This document shows positions 33,539 to 40,837 of a DNA stretch of 64,000 bases, one piece after another. The stretch comes from Conexibacter sp. DBS9H8 (lineage in GTDB: Bacteria > Actinomycetota > Thermoleophilia > Solirubrobacterales > Solirubrobacteraceae), in assembly GCF_023330685.1 (NCBI RefSeq), contig NZ_CP097128.1, positions 1,798,001 to 1,862,000 on the forward strand, written 5' to 3'. Every line of letters starts with the position of its first letter. The stretch's first letter is position 1. The notes under the pieces were generated by a model. It had not been told where the DNA came from. It worked only from the letters and a program-made list of their open reading frames with translations, and ran no database searches. Both the position numbers and the translations under genes were made by a program.

Positions 33539-34371
33539 CCGGCCCGGGCGATCCGCCGGCGGCCGCCCGCGCCTGGGACTCCCGGCGGATCCTCGCGATG
33601 GGGGGCGGAGGCTTCACGATGGGTGAACGGGCGTCCGGTCTCGACCGTCTCGTGCTCGAGCTCACCGGCCGCCCGGTGCCGCGGATCTGTTTCCTTCCCA
33701 CCGCCTCGGGCGATCCGCGTGAGCAGATCACCCGCTTTCATGAACGCTTCGACACCTGGCCGTGTCAGCCCTCGACCCTGTCGCTGTTTCATCTCGGACG
33801 CGACCGGGTGGACCCGGCGACCCACCTGCTCGCCCAGGACGCCATCTACGTCGGCGGCGGCTCGATGCGCAACATGCTCGCGATCTGGCGGGAGCACGCG
33901 ATCGACGCGGTGATGCGCACCGCCTGGGAGCGCGGGATCGTTCTCGCCGGTCTCTCGGCCGGGGCGATGTGCTGGTGTGAGGCCGGCGTGTCGATGAGCG
34001 GCGGGGCGCCCGAGGTCGTGCGCGGGCTCGGCCTGCTCCCCGACAGCCTGTCGGTCCACCGCTCCAGCGAGCCCGAGCGGCTGCCCGCCTACGCAGAGGC
34101 GGTCGCCACCGGGGCGCTCGCGCCCGGGTACGCCGTCGACGACGGCGCCGCGCTCGTCTACCACGGCCCGCGCCTCGCCCGCTGCGTCCGCTCCAGTCCC
34201 ACTGCCGCGGTCGAACGGATCGAGGCGGACGGAGAGGGTGGTATCCGCCGGACCCCGCAGCCCGTTCACCTGCTCGGCGGAGCCGGTGCCGGACGGCCCG
34301 GGTCAGCCGACGACTCCGACGGTGTCGCCGAGCTGCGGGCCCTTCGGGCCGGCCGCCACCGCTGGGACTGA
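33535..34371 (+). CDS. Peptidase S51 family protein, copy 2
   Basis: This 278-residue tandem paralogue starts with GTG inside the stop of copy 1 (GTGA). It retains RILAMGGGGFTMGE, ICFLPTASGDPREQ, DAIYVGGGS and the nucleophile S141 in LAGLSAGAMCW. The last 50 residues diverge into a Gly/Asp-rich tail. The two copies differ clearly outside the motifs, so the duplication is not recent. They may form a heteromer or act on different peptides. Confidence 0.8.
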   Translation: MTGPGDPPAAARAWDSRRILAMGGGGFTMGERASGLDRLVLELTGRPVPRICFLPTASGDPREQITRFHERFDTWPCQPSTLSLFHLGRDRVDPATHLLAQDAIYVGGGSMRNMLAIWREHAIDAVMRTAWERGIVLAGLSAGAMCWCEAGVSMSGGAPEVVRGLGLLPDSLSVHRSSEPERLPAYAEAVATGALAPGYAVDDGAALVYHGPRLARCVRSSPTAAVERIEADGEGGIRRTPQPVHLLGGAGAGRPGSADDSDGVAELRALRAGRHRWD

Positions 34372-34444
34372 GGGCGCTTCGGAGCCGCCTGGGTTGAGCC
34401 GATCCGGTGACGTCACCAGCGCAAGGCCTCGGGCCGGGGCGGGG

Positions 34445-35410
34445 TCAGGCGGCGGCGAGCATGATCAGACTGTCGGCGGGGGAGAGGATCGGGTCGGTTC
34501 CGATGCCGAGATCGACGCGCCCCTCCCGGTAGATCCCGAGGACGAACCCGTCACTCTCGACACGGGCGGCCGACAGGGCCCGGCCGACGAGGGCGGATCC
34601 GACGGGCTGCTGGACCATCCGATAGTTCGTGCCGTCGACGAGGGAGAGCAGCACGTCCCCGGCCTGGGGTGTCTCCAGGCTCTTGGCGAGCGTGTGGCTG
34701 ACGAGCTCATCCGCCGACAGCGTGTGATGGACGCCGAGCTCGGCAAGGGCACGGGAGACGTGGCTGGAACGGGTGAGCGCATAGCTCTCCAGCGACGGAG
34801 CGAGGTGGTGCAGGGCGACGGCGCAGACGAGCGCGTCGGCGTCACTGTCACAGGCGATCAGCGCCCGATCGGCCCGCTCGGGGTGAGCGGAGGCGATCAC
34901 CTGCTCATCGGCGGGGTCACCGGCGATGTAGGTGACGCGGTCGTCTAAGTCGCCCGGCTTGGTCGGGGCGACGAGGACGACGGGCACACCGGTGGCGAGC
35001 AGCTCGTTGAGTGCTCGGGTGACGATCGCGTTGGCGCCGAAGATGACGGTAAAGGGCGTGGTGGGCAGACGTGAGTCCATGCCGAACAACCTCCGGAGGT
35101 GGGTGAGGATGGCGGAGCTCGTCCAGATCGCGAACACCGCCCCGAGGGCGGGGATCGCGGCGAGCATGACGACGTTGGCGATCACCCGTCCGGCCGTGTT
35201 GTGGGGGGTGACATCCCCGTAGCCGACCGTCGTCGCGGTGGTGATCGCCCAGTAGAGCGCCGTCCCGAAGCTGATGTGCTGGGTGAGTGAGAAGCCGGCC
35301 GCGCCGAGGACGAGCACGGCGACGACAAAGCCGAGCAGGGCCGCGATGCTGCGCCGGGACAGGGTTTTGACGAGACGCGAGGCGATCAGCAGCAGCGGCA
35401 CGGCGACCAT
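34445..35410 (-). CDS. Potassium channel with TrkA-N (RCK) domain
   Basis: This 321-residue protein has two membrane helices (about 20-42 and 78-100) around the pore with selectivity filter TTATTVGYGDVTP. A cytoplasmic RCK domain follows (about 115-235; FTVIFGANAIVTRALNELL), in which the usual GxGxxG nucleotide loop reads GANAIV and so is incomplete, and then a TrkA-C-like tail. It likely gates K+ flow across the membrane. The ATG at 35410 is chosen; an in-frame TTG at 35434 would overlap the divergent promoter. It converges with the S51 pair. Confidence 0.87.
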   Translation of the reverse strand: MVAVPLLLIASRLVKTLSRRSIAALLGFVVAVLVLGAAGFSLTQHISFGTALYWAITTATTVGYGDVTPHNTAGRVIANVVMLAAIPALGAVFAIWTSSAILTHLRRLFGMDSRLPTTPFTVIFGANAIVTRALNELLATGVPVVLVAPTKPGDLDDRVTYIAGDPADEQVIASAHPERADRALIACDSDADALVCAVALHHLAPSLESYALTRSSHVSRALAELGVHHTLSADELVSHTLAKSLETPQAGDVLLSLVDGTNYRMVQQPVGSALVGRALSAARVESDGFVLGIYREGRVDLGIGTDPILSPADSLIMLAAA

Positions 35411-35430
35411 CCTAGGCTCCGGGTCGGCGG

Positions 35431-35457
35431 TCAAGGTCGCCTCGTTCCCGCCGATGA
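35431..35457 (+). promoter_or_regulatory. Sigma-28-type promoter of the murein-hydrolase / glycosyltransferase run
   Basis: TCAAG (35431-35435), 14 nt, then GCCGATGA (35450-35457). The -10 octamer is identical to that of the flagellin promoter and differs from the enterobacterial FliA -10 (GCCGATAA) at one base. The ATG at 35471 is 13 nt downstream, with GGAG between. Confidence 0.7.
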
Positions 35458-35470
35458 CGGGAACTGGAGC

Positions 35471-36286
35471 ATGAGCATCACCGACGCGCTCACCCGAATC
35501 GCCGACATTCAGCAGCAGTTCGCCGCCCTCAACGCCGGCCCGGCCGCGCTCGCCGCCGGTCCGGGCGCCGTCGCCGTCGCCGCCGCCGGGGCGAGCGCCG
35601 GCGCCGCGACGGCGGGCAACGGCGCGCCGACTGCGATGACCCCGACGCCGTCGACCGTGACCGGGATGCCCCAGAGCGCGGCCGCGTTTGCCGCCGCTCT
35701 GGCTGCTGCTCAGGCCGCCGGGGCCCAGCCCTCGGGAACCCCGATGTCGGCCGGCGCCCTTGCCTCCGGGCTCGGGACCCTGATCGGCGCTGGTGCGGGC
35801 ACCGGCACGGCCGGTTCGCTGTCTGGAGGGGTGGCGCCCGCCGCGGTCGCCCTGCCTCCCGCGGCGACCGCCCAGCTCACCGGCGCCCAGCAGCAGTTCG
35901 CCTCCACGCTCGTCGCCCAGACCGGCCTCAACCCGGCGGTCGTCAGCGCCTGGCTGCTCGCGGAGGAGAGCGGCTCAGCCGCGCAGGCCCGGCAGGCGGC
36001 CAACAACAACGACTGGCTCAACGTCGGCTACACCGACAGCGGCACGGTCGGGGCCGCGGATGCCGTGTGGTCGAACCCTGTCAGCGCGGCGACCGCGACC
36101 GCCCAGTGGCTCGAGGGGCAGGCGTCGATCCCCGGTTACGCGACGGCCTCCAGCGGCATCCAGGCGATCCTCTCGACCGTCGGTGCCTCTCCCCAGGCTC
36201 AGATCAGTGCCCTGCAGTCCTCGGGCTGGGCCTCAAGCCGGTATCCGGATCTCCCGTCGCTCTACGCGCAGGTCACGGGGGGCTGA
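35471..36286 (+). CDS. Flagellum-associated murein-hydrolase-like protein
   Basis: This 271-residue protein begins MSITDALTRIADIQQQFAAL, the N-terminal pattern of actinobacterial flagellar-locus peptidoglycan hydrolases. An Ala/Gly/Thr/Pro-rich linker (about 22-130) follows, then a lysozyme-like domain (about 135-270) with FASTLVAQTGLNPAVVSAWL, a Glu pair in AEESG and NNNDWLNVGYTDSG. It has no signal peptide, so it may be exported by the flagellar apparatus like FlgJ. A sigma-28-type promoter directly upstream supports a motility role. The catalytic class (glucosaminidase or lytic enzyme) is not certain. Confidence 0.6.
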   Translation: MSITDALTRIADIQQQFAALNAGPAALAAGPGAVAVAAAGASAGAATAGNGAPTAMTPTPSTVTGMPQSAAAFAAALAAAQAAGAQPSGTPMSAGALASGLGTLIGAGAGTGTAGSLSGGVAPAAVALPPAATAQLTGAQQQFASTLVAQTGLNPAVVSAWLLAEESGSAAQARQAANNNDWLNVGYTDSGTVGAADAVWSNPVSAATATAQWLEGQASIPGYATASSGIQAILSTVGASPQAQISALQSSGWASSRYPDLPSLYAQVTGG

Positions 36287-36289
36287 GAG

Positions 36290-37843
36290 ATGGCGATGAC
36301 CGAGGCGACGCGCACGCACGCCGCGCTGGCCAACCTCGAGGAGCTCGCCGAAGCTCCGGAGCTCCTCGCCGCCTGGTCGGCGTGCGTGGGCCCCCATGAC
36401 CCCGTCACGCTCGTCGTCGTTCCGGGGGGCTGGGATCCCGAGCGGGTCCAAGCCGAGGCGCCGGCGCTGTTCGCCCGAGCCGGCCTGGATCAGGGCGAGG
36501 CATCCCCGGATATCGTCGTGATGACCGGACCGCTCGACGAGGTCGACTTCATCCGGCTGTCGGGCAGCTGCACGGCCATCTTCGGGGCCGCGCCCGTGCC
36601 GGCGGAGCTCGCGGAGCTTCCGCGCATCGGCGCCGACGAGCTCCCGGAGTGGACGGCGGCACGCACGGCGCCGGACGCCGACGACGCGACGGTGTGCGCC
36701 CAGGATGTGCGGGTCATCTCCGAACGTCCGGGCGTCAACGTCATCGGCTATGTGAGCGGATCGCTGGGGCTCGGCATCGCCGCCCGGGCGACGATCGCGG
36801 CGCTGCTCGCCGCCGATGTCGATGTCGCGGTGGTCGACGTGTCGCTCGGGGCGCGCTCGAACGCCGACACGTCCTACCACCACCTGCGGGTCGACAACCT
36901 CCAGTCCCTGCCTCACGCGGTGAACCTCATCCACTACAACCCGGACGACGCCTCGGTGCTCTGGGAGCGGTTCCCCGCCTGGTTCGCGGGTGGGGTCAAC
37001 TGCATCGTCCCCTTCTGGGAGCTGGTGGACCTCCCGCCGGGGTGGCTCGCACCGCTGGCCCGCTACGACGTCGTGCTCGCCCCCACCGCGCACATCGCCG
37101 CCGCGGTGAGTCGGGCCGTGTCGGTGCCCGTGCGCCGCTTTCCGATGGCAGCCGACGTCGGTCACGTTCCCGCGATCGATCGCTCCGAGTTCGGGATTCC
37201 CGAGGGGAAGGTCGCCTTCGCCACGAGTTGGGACACCAACAGCGGCCTGGAGCGCAAGAACGGTACCGGCGTGGTCCGTGCCTTCGCAGCCGCACTCGAC
37301 TTCGGCGCCGACGCGGTGCTGGTGATCAAGCTCAACGGGGACGTCACCGACCCGCTGTTCCTGCGGGAGCTGTCCAGACTGCCCGCGGACCGGGTCGTGG
37401 TGATCTCCGACTACCTCCCCTACAGCCGCGTGCTGGGGCTCTATGCCGCCTGTGACGCCTACATCTCCCTGCATCGCGCGGAGGGACTGGGGCTGGGCAT
37501 CCAGGAGGCCATGCAGCTGGGCAAGCCGGTGATCGCCACCGGCTGGTCGGGGAACATGGATTTCATGGACGAGGAGTGCGCCGCCGTGGTCGATTTCCGC
37601 CTCACCCCGGTCGTCGACGGCCACCCCTGCTACTCGCCGCCGCAGTATCCGGGCGGGGGACTCTGGGCCGAGCCCGATCTTCTCGTCGCCGCGCGCCACA
37701 TCCACCGGCTGGCCGGCGACGCGGCCGCCCGGACCCGGCTCGGGGCCGCCGCGCGGGGCCGCGGGCGCGCCTATCGCGAGCAGTGGCTCAGGACCGCCCC
37801 GCGACAGCTCGCGGCGGTGTCCGGCGCGCTGCGCCGACGCTGA
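36290..37843 (+). CDS. Glycosyltransferase family 4 protein
   Basis: This 517-residue enzyme has an unusual 120-residue N-terminal region before the GT-B core, in which NVIGYVSGSLGLGIAARATIAALL begins the first Rossmann domain. The C-terminal domain shows WDTNSGLERKNGTGVVRAF and the donor-binding signature HRAEGLGLGIQEAMQLGKPVIA with the two glutamates of the E-x7-E motif. It starts 3 nt after the murein-hydrolase gene, so both share the sigma-28-type promoter. Modification of flagellin or of a related surface glycan is inferred from this linkage. Confidence 0.85.
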   Translation: MAMTEATRTHAALANLEELAEAPELLAAWSACVGPHDPVTLVVVPGGWDPERVQAEAPALFARAGLDQGEASPDIVVMTGPLDEVDFIRLSGSCTAIFGAAPVPAELAELPRIGADELPEWTAARTAPDADDATVCAQDVRVISERPGVNVIGYVSGSLGLGIAARATIAALLAADVDVAVVDVSLGARSNADTSYHHLRVDNLQSLPHAVNLIHYNPDDASVLWERFPAWFAGGVNCIVPFWELVDLPPGWLAPLARYDVVLAPTAHIAAAVSRAVSVPVRRFPMAADVGHVPAIDRSEFGIPEGKVAFATSWDTNSGLERKNGTGVVRAFAAALDFGADAVLVIKLNGDVTDPLFLRELSRLPADRVVVISDYLPYSRVLGLYAACDAYISLHRAEGLGLGIQEAMQLGKPVIATGWSGNMDFMDEECAAVVDFRLTPVVDGHPCYSPPQYPGGGLWAEPDLLVAARHIHRLAGDAAARTRLGAAARGRGRAYREQWLRTAPRQLAAVSGALRRR

Positions 37844-37857
37844 GTCTCCACCGCCGC

Positions 37858-37884
37858 TCAAGGATGCGCGGGAGCGCCCGATCT
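37858..37884 (+). promoter_or_regulatory. Sigma-28-like promoter of the DegT-family gene
   Basis: TCAAG (37858-37862), 14 nt, then CCCGATCT (37877-37884), which keeps the CCGAT core. The ATG at 37896 is 11 nt downstream, as in the other two glycosylation transcripts. It is the weakest of the six members. Confidence 0.5.
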
Positions 37885-37895
37885 TCCTGGGTGCG

Positions 37896-39149
37896 ATGCT
37901 TCTCTCCTCCACCACGCCGATCCGGGGCGTCCGCAGCTCGCGTGCGCGCACGGCTCTGAACACCGTGACGCTCGGCACCTTCGAAGCGACCCCGGCGGCC
38001 CGTCGCTATGTCGATGACGTCCTCACGACGGGTCGGCTCTCCTACGGCCCGTACTCCAGGCGGTTCGAAAGTGAATTCGCCGCGATCCACCAGTCCGCGT
38101 CCGCGGTGGTGTCGAGCAGCGGTACGGCCGCCCTGCAGGTCGCCCTCCAGGCCATGAAGGAGGTCGACGGCTGGGCGGATGGCGACGAGGTGATCGTCCC
38201 GGCGGTGACCTTCGTGGCCACGGCGAACATCGTGTTGCACAACAACCTCAGGCCGGTGCTCGTCGACGTCGAACCGGACTTCTACGGCTTGGAGCCGGCC
38301 GCCTTCGAGGCGGCGATCACTCCGCGCACGCGAGCGGTCATCCCGGTGCACCTGTTCGGCCAGCCCTGCGACATGACCGCGATCATGGCCATCGCGAGCC
38401 GCCACGGACTCCGCGTCCTCGAGGACAGCTGCGAGACGATGTTCGCCCGTCACGCGGGTCGTATGTGCGGGTCCTTCGGTGACGCCGCCGCCTTCTCGAC
38501 CTACATCGCCCACCTGATCGTGACCGGCGTGGGCGGGTTGACGACGACGTCGGACGCGGACCTGGCGGCCATCACCCGCTCGCTCATCAATCATGGCCGT
38601 GACGGCATCTACATCTCGATCGACGACACGGGATCCAGCCGGGTCGAGCGGGAGATGATCGTCGACCGCCGCTTCCGCTTCGACCGGGTCGGGCACTCGG
38701 CCCGGATCACCGAGCTCGAAGCGGCCCTGGGTGTGGCCGCGCTGGAGACGTGGGAGGAGATGGTGGCCATCAGGCGCACCCACGGCGCGTATCTCACCGC
38801 ACGCCTGAGCGAGGTGAGCGACCGCATCCAGATCCCAGCACGGCGGCCCGAGACCGACCACTCGTTCATGATGTTTCCGCTCGTCCTCCATGACGAGCCC
38901 AAGCGCGAACTCGTGCAGCACCTCGAGTCCACGGGAATCGAGACGCGGGACATGCTCCCGATCCTCACCCAACCCGTCTACCGAGACGGGAACCTGCTCG
39001 ACGCGACACCCGGCCGCCACCCGACCGCGGAGTGGATCGACCACTCGGGGTTCTACGTCGGCTGCCATCAGGGCCTGGGCGCCGAGCAGCTCGAGCACCT
39101 GGCTGACACGATCATCGCGTGGTGTCGGACGGCTCCTCTGAGTCGATGA
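37896..39149 (+). CDS. DegT/DnrJ/EryC1 family sugar enzyme with His at the PLP-lysine position
   Basis: This 417-residue protein has the fold-type I aminotransferase pattern: SSSGTAALQVALQAM for cofactor phosphate, VPAVTFVATANIVLHNN, VIPVHLFGQPCDM and LRVLEDSCETM. Where aminotransferases have the PLP-binding lysine it reads FSTYIAHLIVTGVGG, with H206 (codon 38511-38513). The dehydrases ColD and RfbH (E1), which use PMP and remove a sugar hydroxyl, also have His there. A sugar 3-dehydrase-type or related step is therefore more likely than transamination. It is flanked by glycosyltransferases and overlaps the next gene by 4 nt (ATGA). Confidence 0.8.
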   Translation: MLLSSTTPIRGVRSSRARTALNTVTLGTFEATPAARRYVDDVLTTGRLSYGPYSRRFESEFAAIHQSASAVVSSSGTAALQVALQAMKEVDGWADGDEVIVPAVTFVATANIVLHNNLRPVLVDVEPDFYGLEPAAFEAAITPRTRAVIPVHLFGQPCDMTAIMAIASRHGLRVLEDSCETMFARHAGRMCGSFGDAAAFSTYIAHLIVTGVGGLTTTSDADLAAITRSLINHGRDGIYISIDDTGSSRVEREMIVDRRFRFDRVGHSARITELEAALGVAALETWEEMVAIRRTHGAYLTARLSEVSDRIQIPARRPETDHSFMMFPLVLHDEPKRELVQHLESTGIETRDMLPILTQPVYRDGNLLDATPGRHPTAEWIDHSGFYVGCHQGLGAEQLEHLADTIIAWCRTAPLSR

Positions 39150-40726
39150 CGGAGATCCTGGGCTGGGCCAGCGTGCTCGGCGACCGTGGCGGATACGGGA
39201 ACGCGGCGCGCAACTTCGTGCGCGGTCTCCGTGACGCCGGGTCCCCGCCGGCGCTGGCGCAGATCGGCCCGACCGATCCCGACATCGGTGAGCGGGATCA
39301 GCAGCTGCTGCGGGACCTCGCCCACGGGGACCTCGCGGGCGTCGACACGATGGTCGCCCACGTGCCCCCGCCGATGCTCGTCGACCTCGTCCCCCGGCTG
39401 CGCGCGGTCGCGGGCACCCCGGTGGCCGCCTGCACGATCGCCGAGACCGACCGCCTGTCCGCCGAGTGGGCCGCCGCCTGCAACCTGGCCGACGAGGTGT
39501 GGGTCCCGACCACCTTCAACCTGCTCACCTTCGCCGCCTCGGGCGTCGACCCGCACAAGCTGCGCCTTGTGCCCTACGGGATCGATGGCGAGGCGTGGGA
39601 GCCCCTCGGGCTGGTGAACCGCAGCGTCGCGCCCGACGACCACTTCGTGTTCCTCTACACGTTCCAATTCGACTGGCGCAAGGGCTTCGATCTGCTGCTG
39701 GCGTCCTACCTCCAGGAGTTCACGCGAGCGGATCCGGTGACCCTCGTGCTGAAGATCTTCGAGCCGCCGGGGGCGGTGCGGAGCATCCGCGCGCGTCTCG
39801 CCGAGTCGATCCTCGACCGGGTCGACCTGCTCTCCGAGGACCTGCCGCGGGTGGTCATCATCGACGAGGCGCTCGAGCGCGAGGCGCTCGCCGCTCTGCA
39901 CCGGCGGGCGGACCTCTACATCTCGACGGACCGGGCCAACGGTTGGGGCATGCCCTGCATGGAGCAGATGGCGATGGGCAAGGCGGCGGCCTGCATCGAC
40001 TGGTCCGGCAGCACCGAGTTCATGCACGCCGACAACGCACTGCTCATCCCCGCGCGCGTTCCGCTCGTGCCGGTGGACGCCCGCCTGCAACGCGAGCGTC
40101 CCGATTACCGCGGACAGCGCTGGGCGGAGGCGAGCGAGGCCGACGTCCGGGCGGTGATGCGGTCCGCGTTCGCCGGGGAGGTGGACCTGGCTCGCCTCGG
40201 TGCGGCGGCACGAGCGGAGATCCTCGAGCGTTGGTCGCTCGCGGACTCGGCACGCTGGATCGCCGGCCGGGACGCCGGGGCCTACACCCCCGCCCCCGGA
40301 CTGGCGTCGCGGCTGCGTCCGATGGTCGGGCTGAGCGAGCATGGCGTGTACGCGAACCCCCACCCCCGGATGCTCGCCTGCGACGCCGCGCATCTCTCCG
40401 ACGCCGACCTGGCTGGGACACTGAGCGCCTACGCCGCGGCCTTCCCCGCCGACACCCCGGTGGCGCTCGTGCTCGCCGGTGATCCGGCGCGCATCACAGG
40501 TCGGGTGATGGCGGCGTTCCAGGCGATCGGCGTCGACCCCGACGACATCGCTGACGCCGTCGTCGGGGCCGAGATCGGTGATGTGCTGGCCGATCCGCGG
40601 CTCGTCGGCCTGATCGGCGCCGGCCGTTGGCCCGATGGCCTCACCACGGCTTGCGCCGCCGACCCCGAGGCACTGCGCGCCGCGCTGGACCGCTCAGCCC
40701 CGCCGGTGTTCGCCTCGCTGCCCTAG
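39146..40726 (+). CDS. Glycosyltransferase family 4 protein
   Basis: This 526-residue protein begins with ILGWASVLGDRGGYGNAARNF, a typical GT4 acceptor-domain opening. The middle has FLYTFQFDWRKGFDLLLASYL and the donor signature ISTDRANGWGMPCMEQMAMGKAAA. The last 120 residues form an extra domain rich in Ala and Asp. The ATG at 39146 overlaps the DegT stop; a GTG at 39119 would add nine residues. The stop is followed closely by a truncated gene on the opposite strand. Flagellin or surface glycan assembly is inferred. Confidence 0.82.
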   Translation: MTEILGWASVLGDRGGYGNAARNFVRGLRDAGSPPALAQIGPTDPDIGERDQQLLRDLAHGDLAGVDTMVAHVPPPMLVDLVPRLRAVAGTPVAACTIAETDRLSAEWAAACNLADEVWVPTTFNLLTFAASGVDPHKLRLVPYGIDGEAWEPLGLVNRSVAPDDHFVFLYTFQFDWRKGFDLLLASYLQEFTRADPVTLVLKIFEPPGAVRSIRARLAESILDRVDLLSEDLPRVVIIDEALEREALAALHRRADLYISTDRANGWGMPCMEQMAMGKAAACIDWSGSTEFMHADNALLIPARVPLVPVDARLQRERPDYRGQRWAEASEADVRAVMRSAFAGEVDLARLGAAARAEILERWSLADSARWIAGRDAGAYTPAPGLASRLRPMVGLSEHGVYANPHPRMLACDAAHLSDADLAGTLSAYAAAFPADTPVALVLAGDPARITGRVMAAFQAIGVDPDDIADAVVGAEIGDVLADPRLVGLIGAGRWPDGLTTACAADPEALRAALDRSAPPVFASLP

Positions 40727-40837
40727 CGCGCCGATTCGCAGCTCGACGTCGCCGCAGGTCTCGGCGAGCGCGCTGGCGAGGCAGGCGTCGAGGAAGTCGG
40801 GCCGGAAGGCCGGCAGGAGGATCGACACGCGTGGCAT
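40694..40837 (-). pseudogene. Truncated GT2 glycosyltransferase remnant
   Basis: The ATG at 40837 is coupled to the stop of the preceding GT2 gene (TGATG). The frame starts with PRVSILLPAFRPDFLDACL, which is the classic GT2 N-terminus, and keeps similarity through ALAETCGDVELRI, about 35-40 residues. It then runs into sequence shared with the end of the convergent plus-strand gene and stops at 40694. A full GT2 domain needs over 200 residues, so the 3' part has been lost, probably when the two operons were joined here. Confidence 0.7.

Noticed and set aside
32750-34371. Cyanophycin degradation locus
   Set aside because: The S51 fold is shared with cyanophycinase, but no cyanophycin synthetase or isoaspartyl dipeptidase gene is present.
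34406-34417. Perfect 12-bp palindrome GGTGACGTCACC in a convergent gap
   Set aside because: It lies between two gene ends, not at a promoter, and no second copy was noticed. Short GC-rich palindromes are expected by chance.
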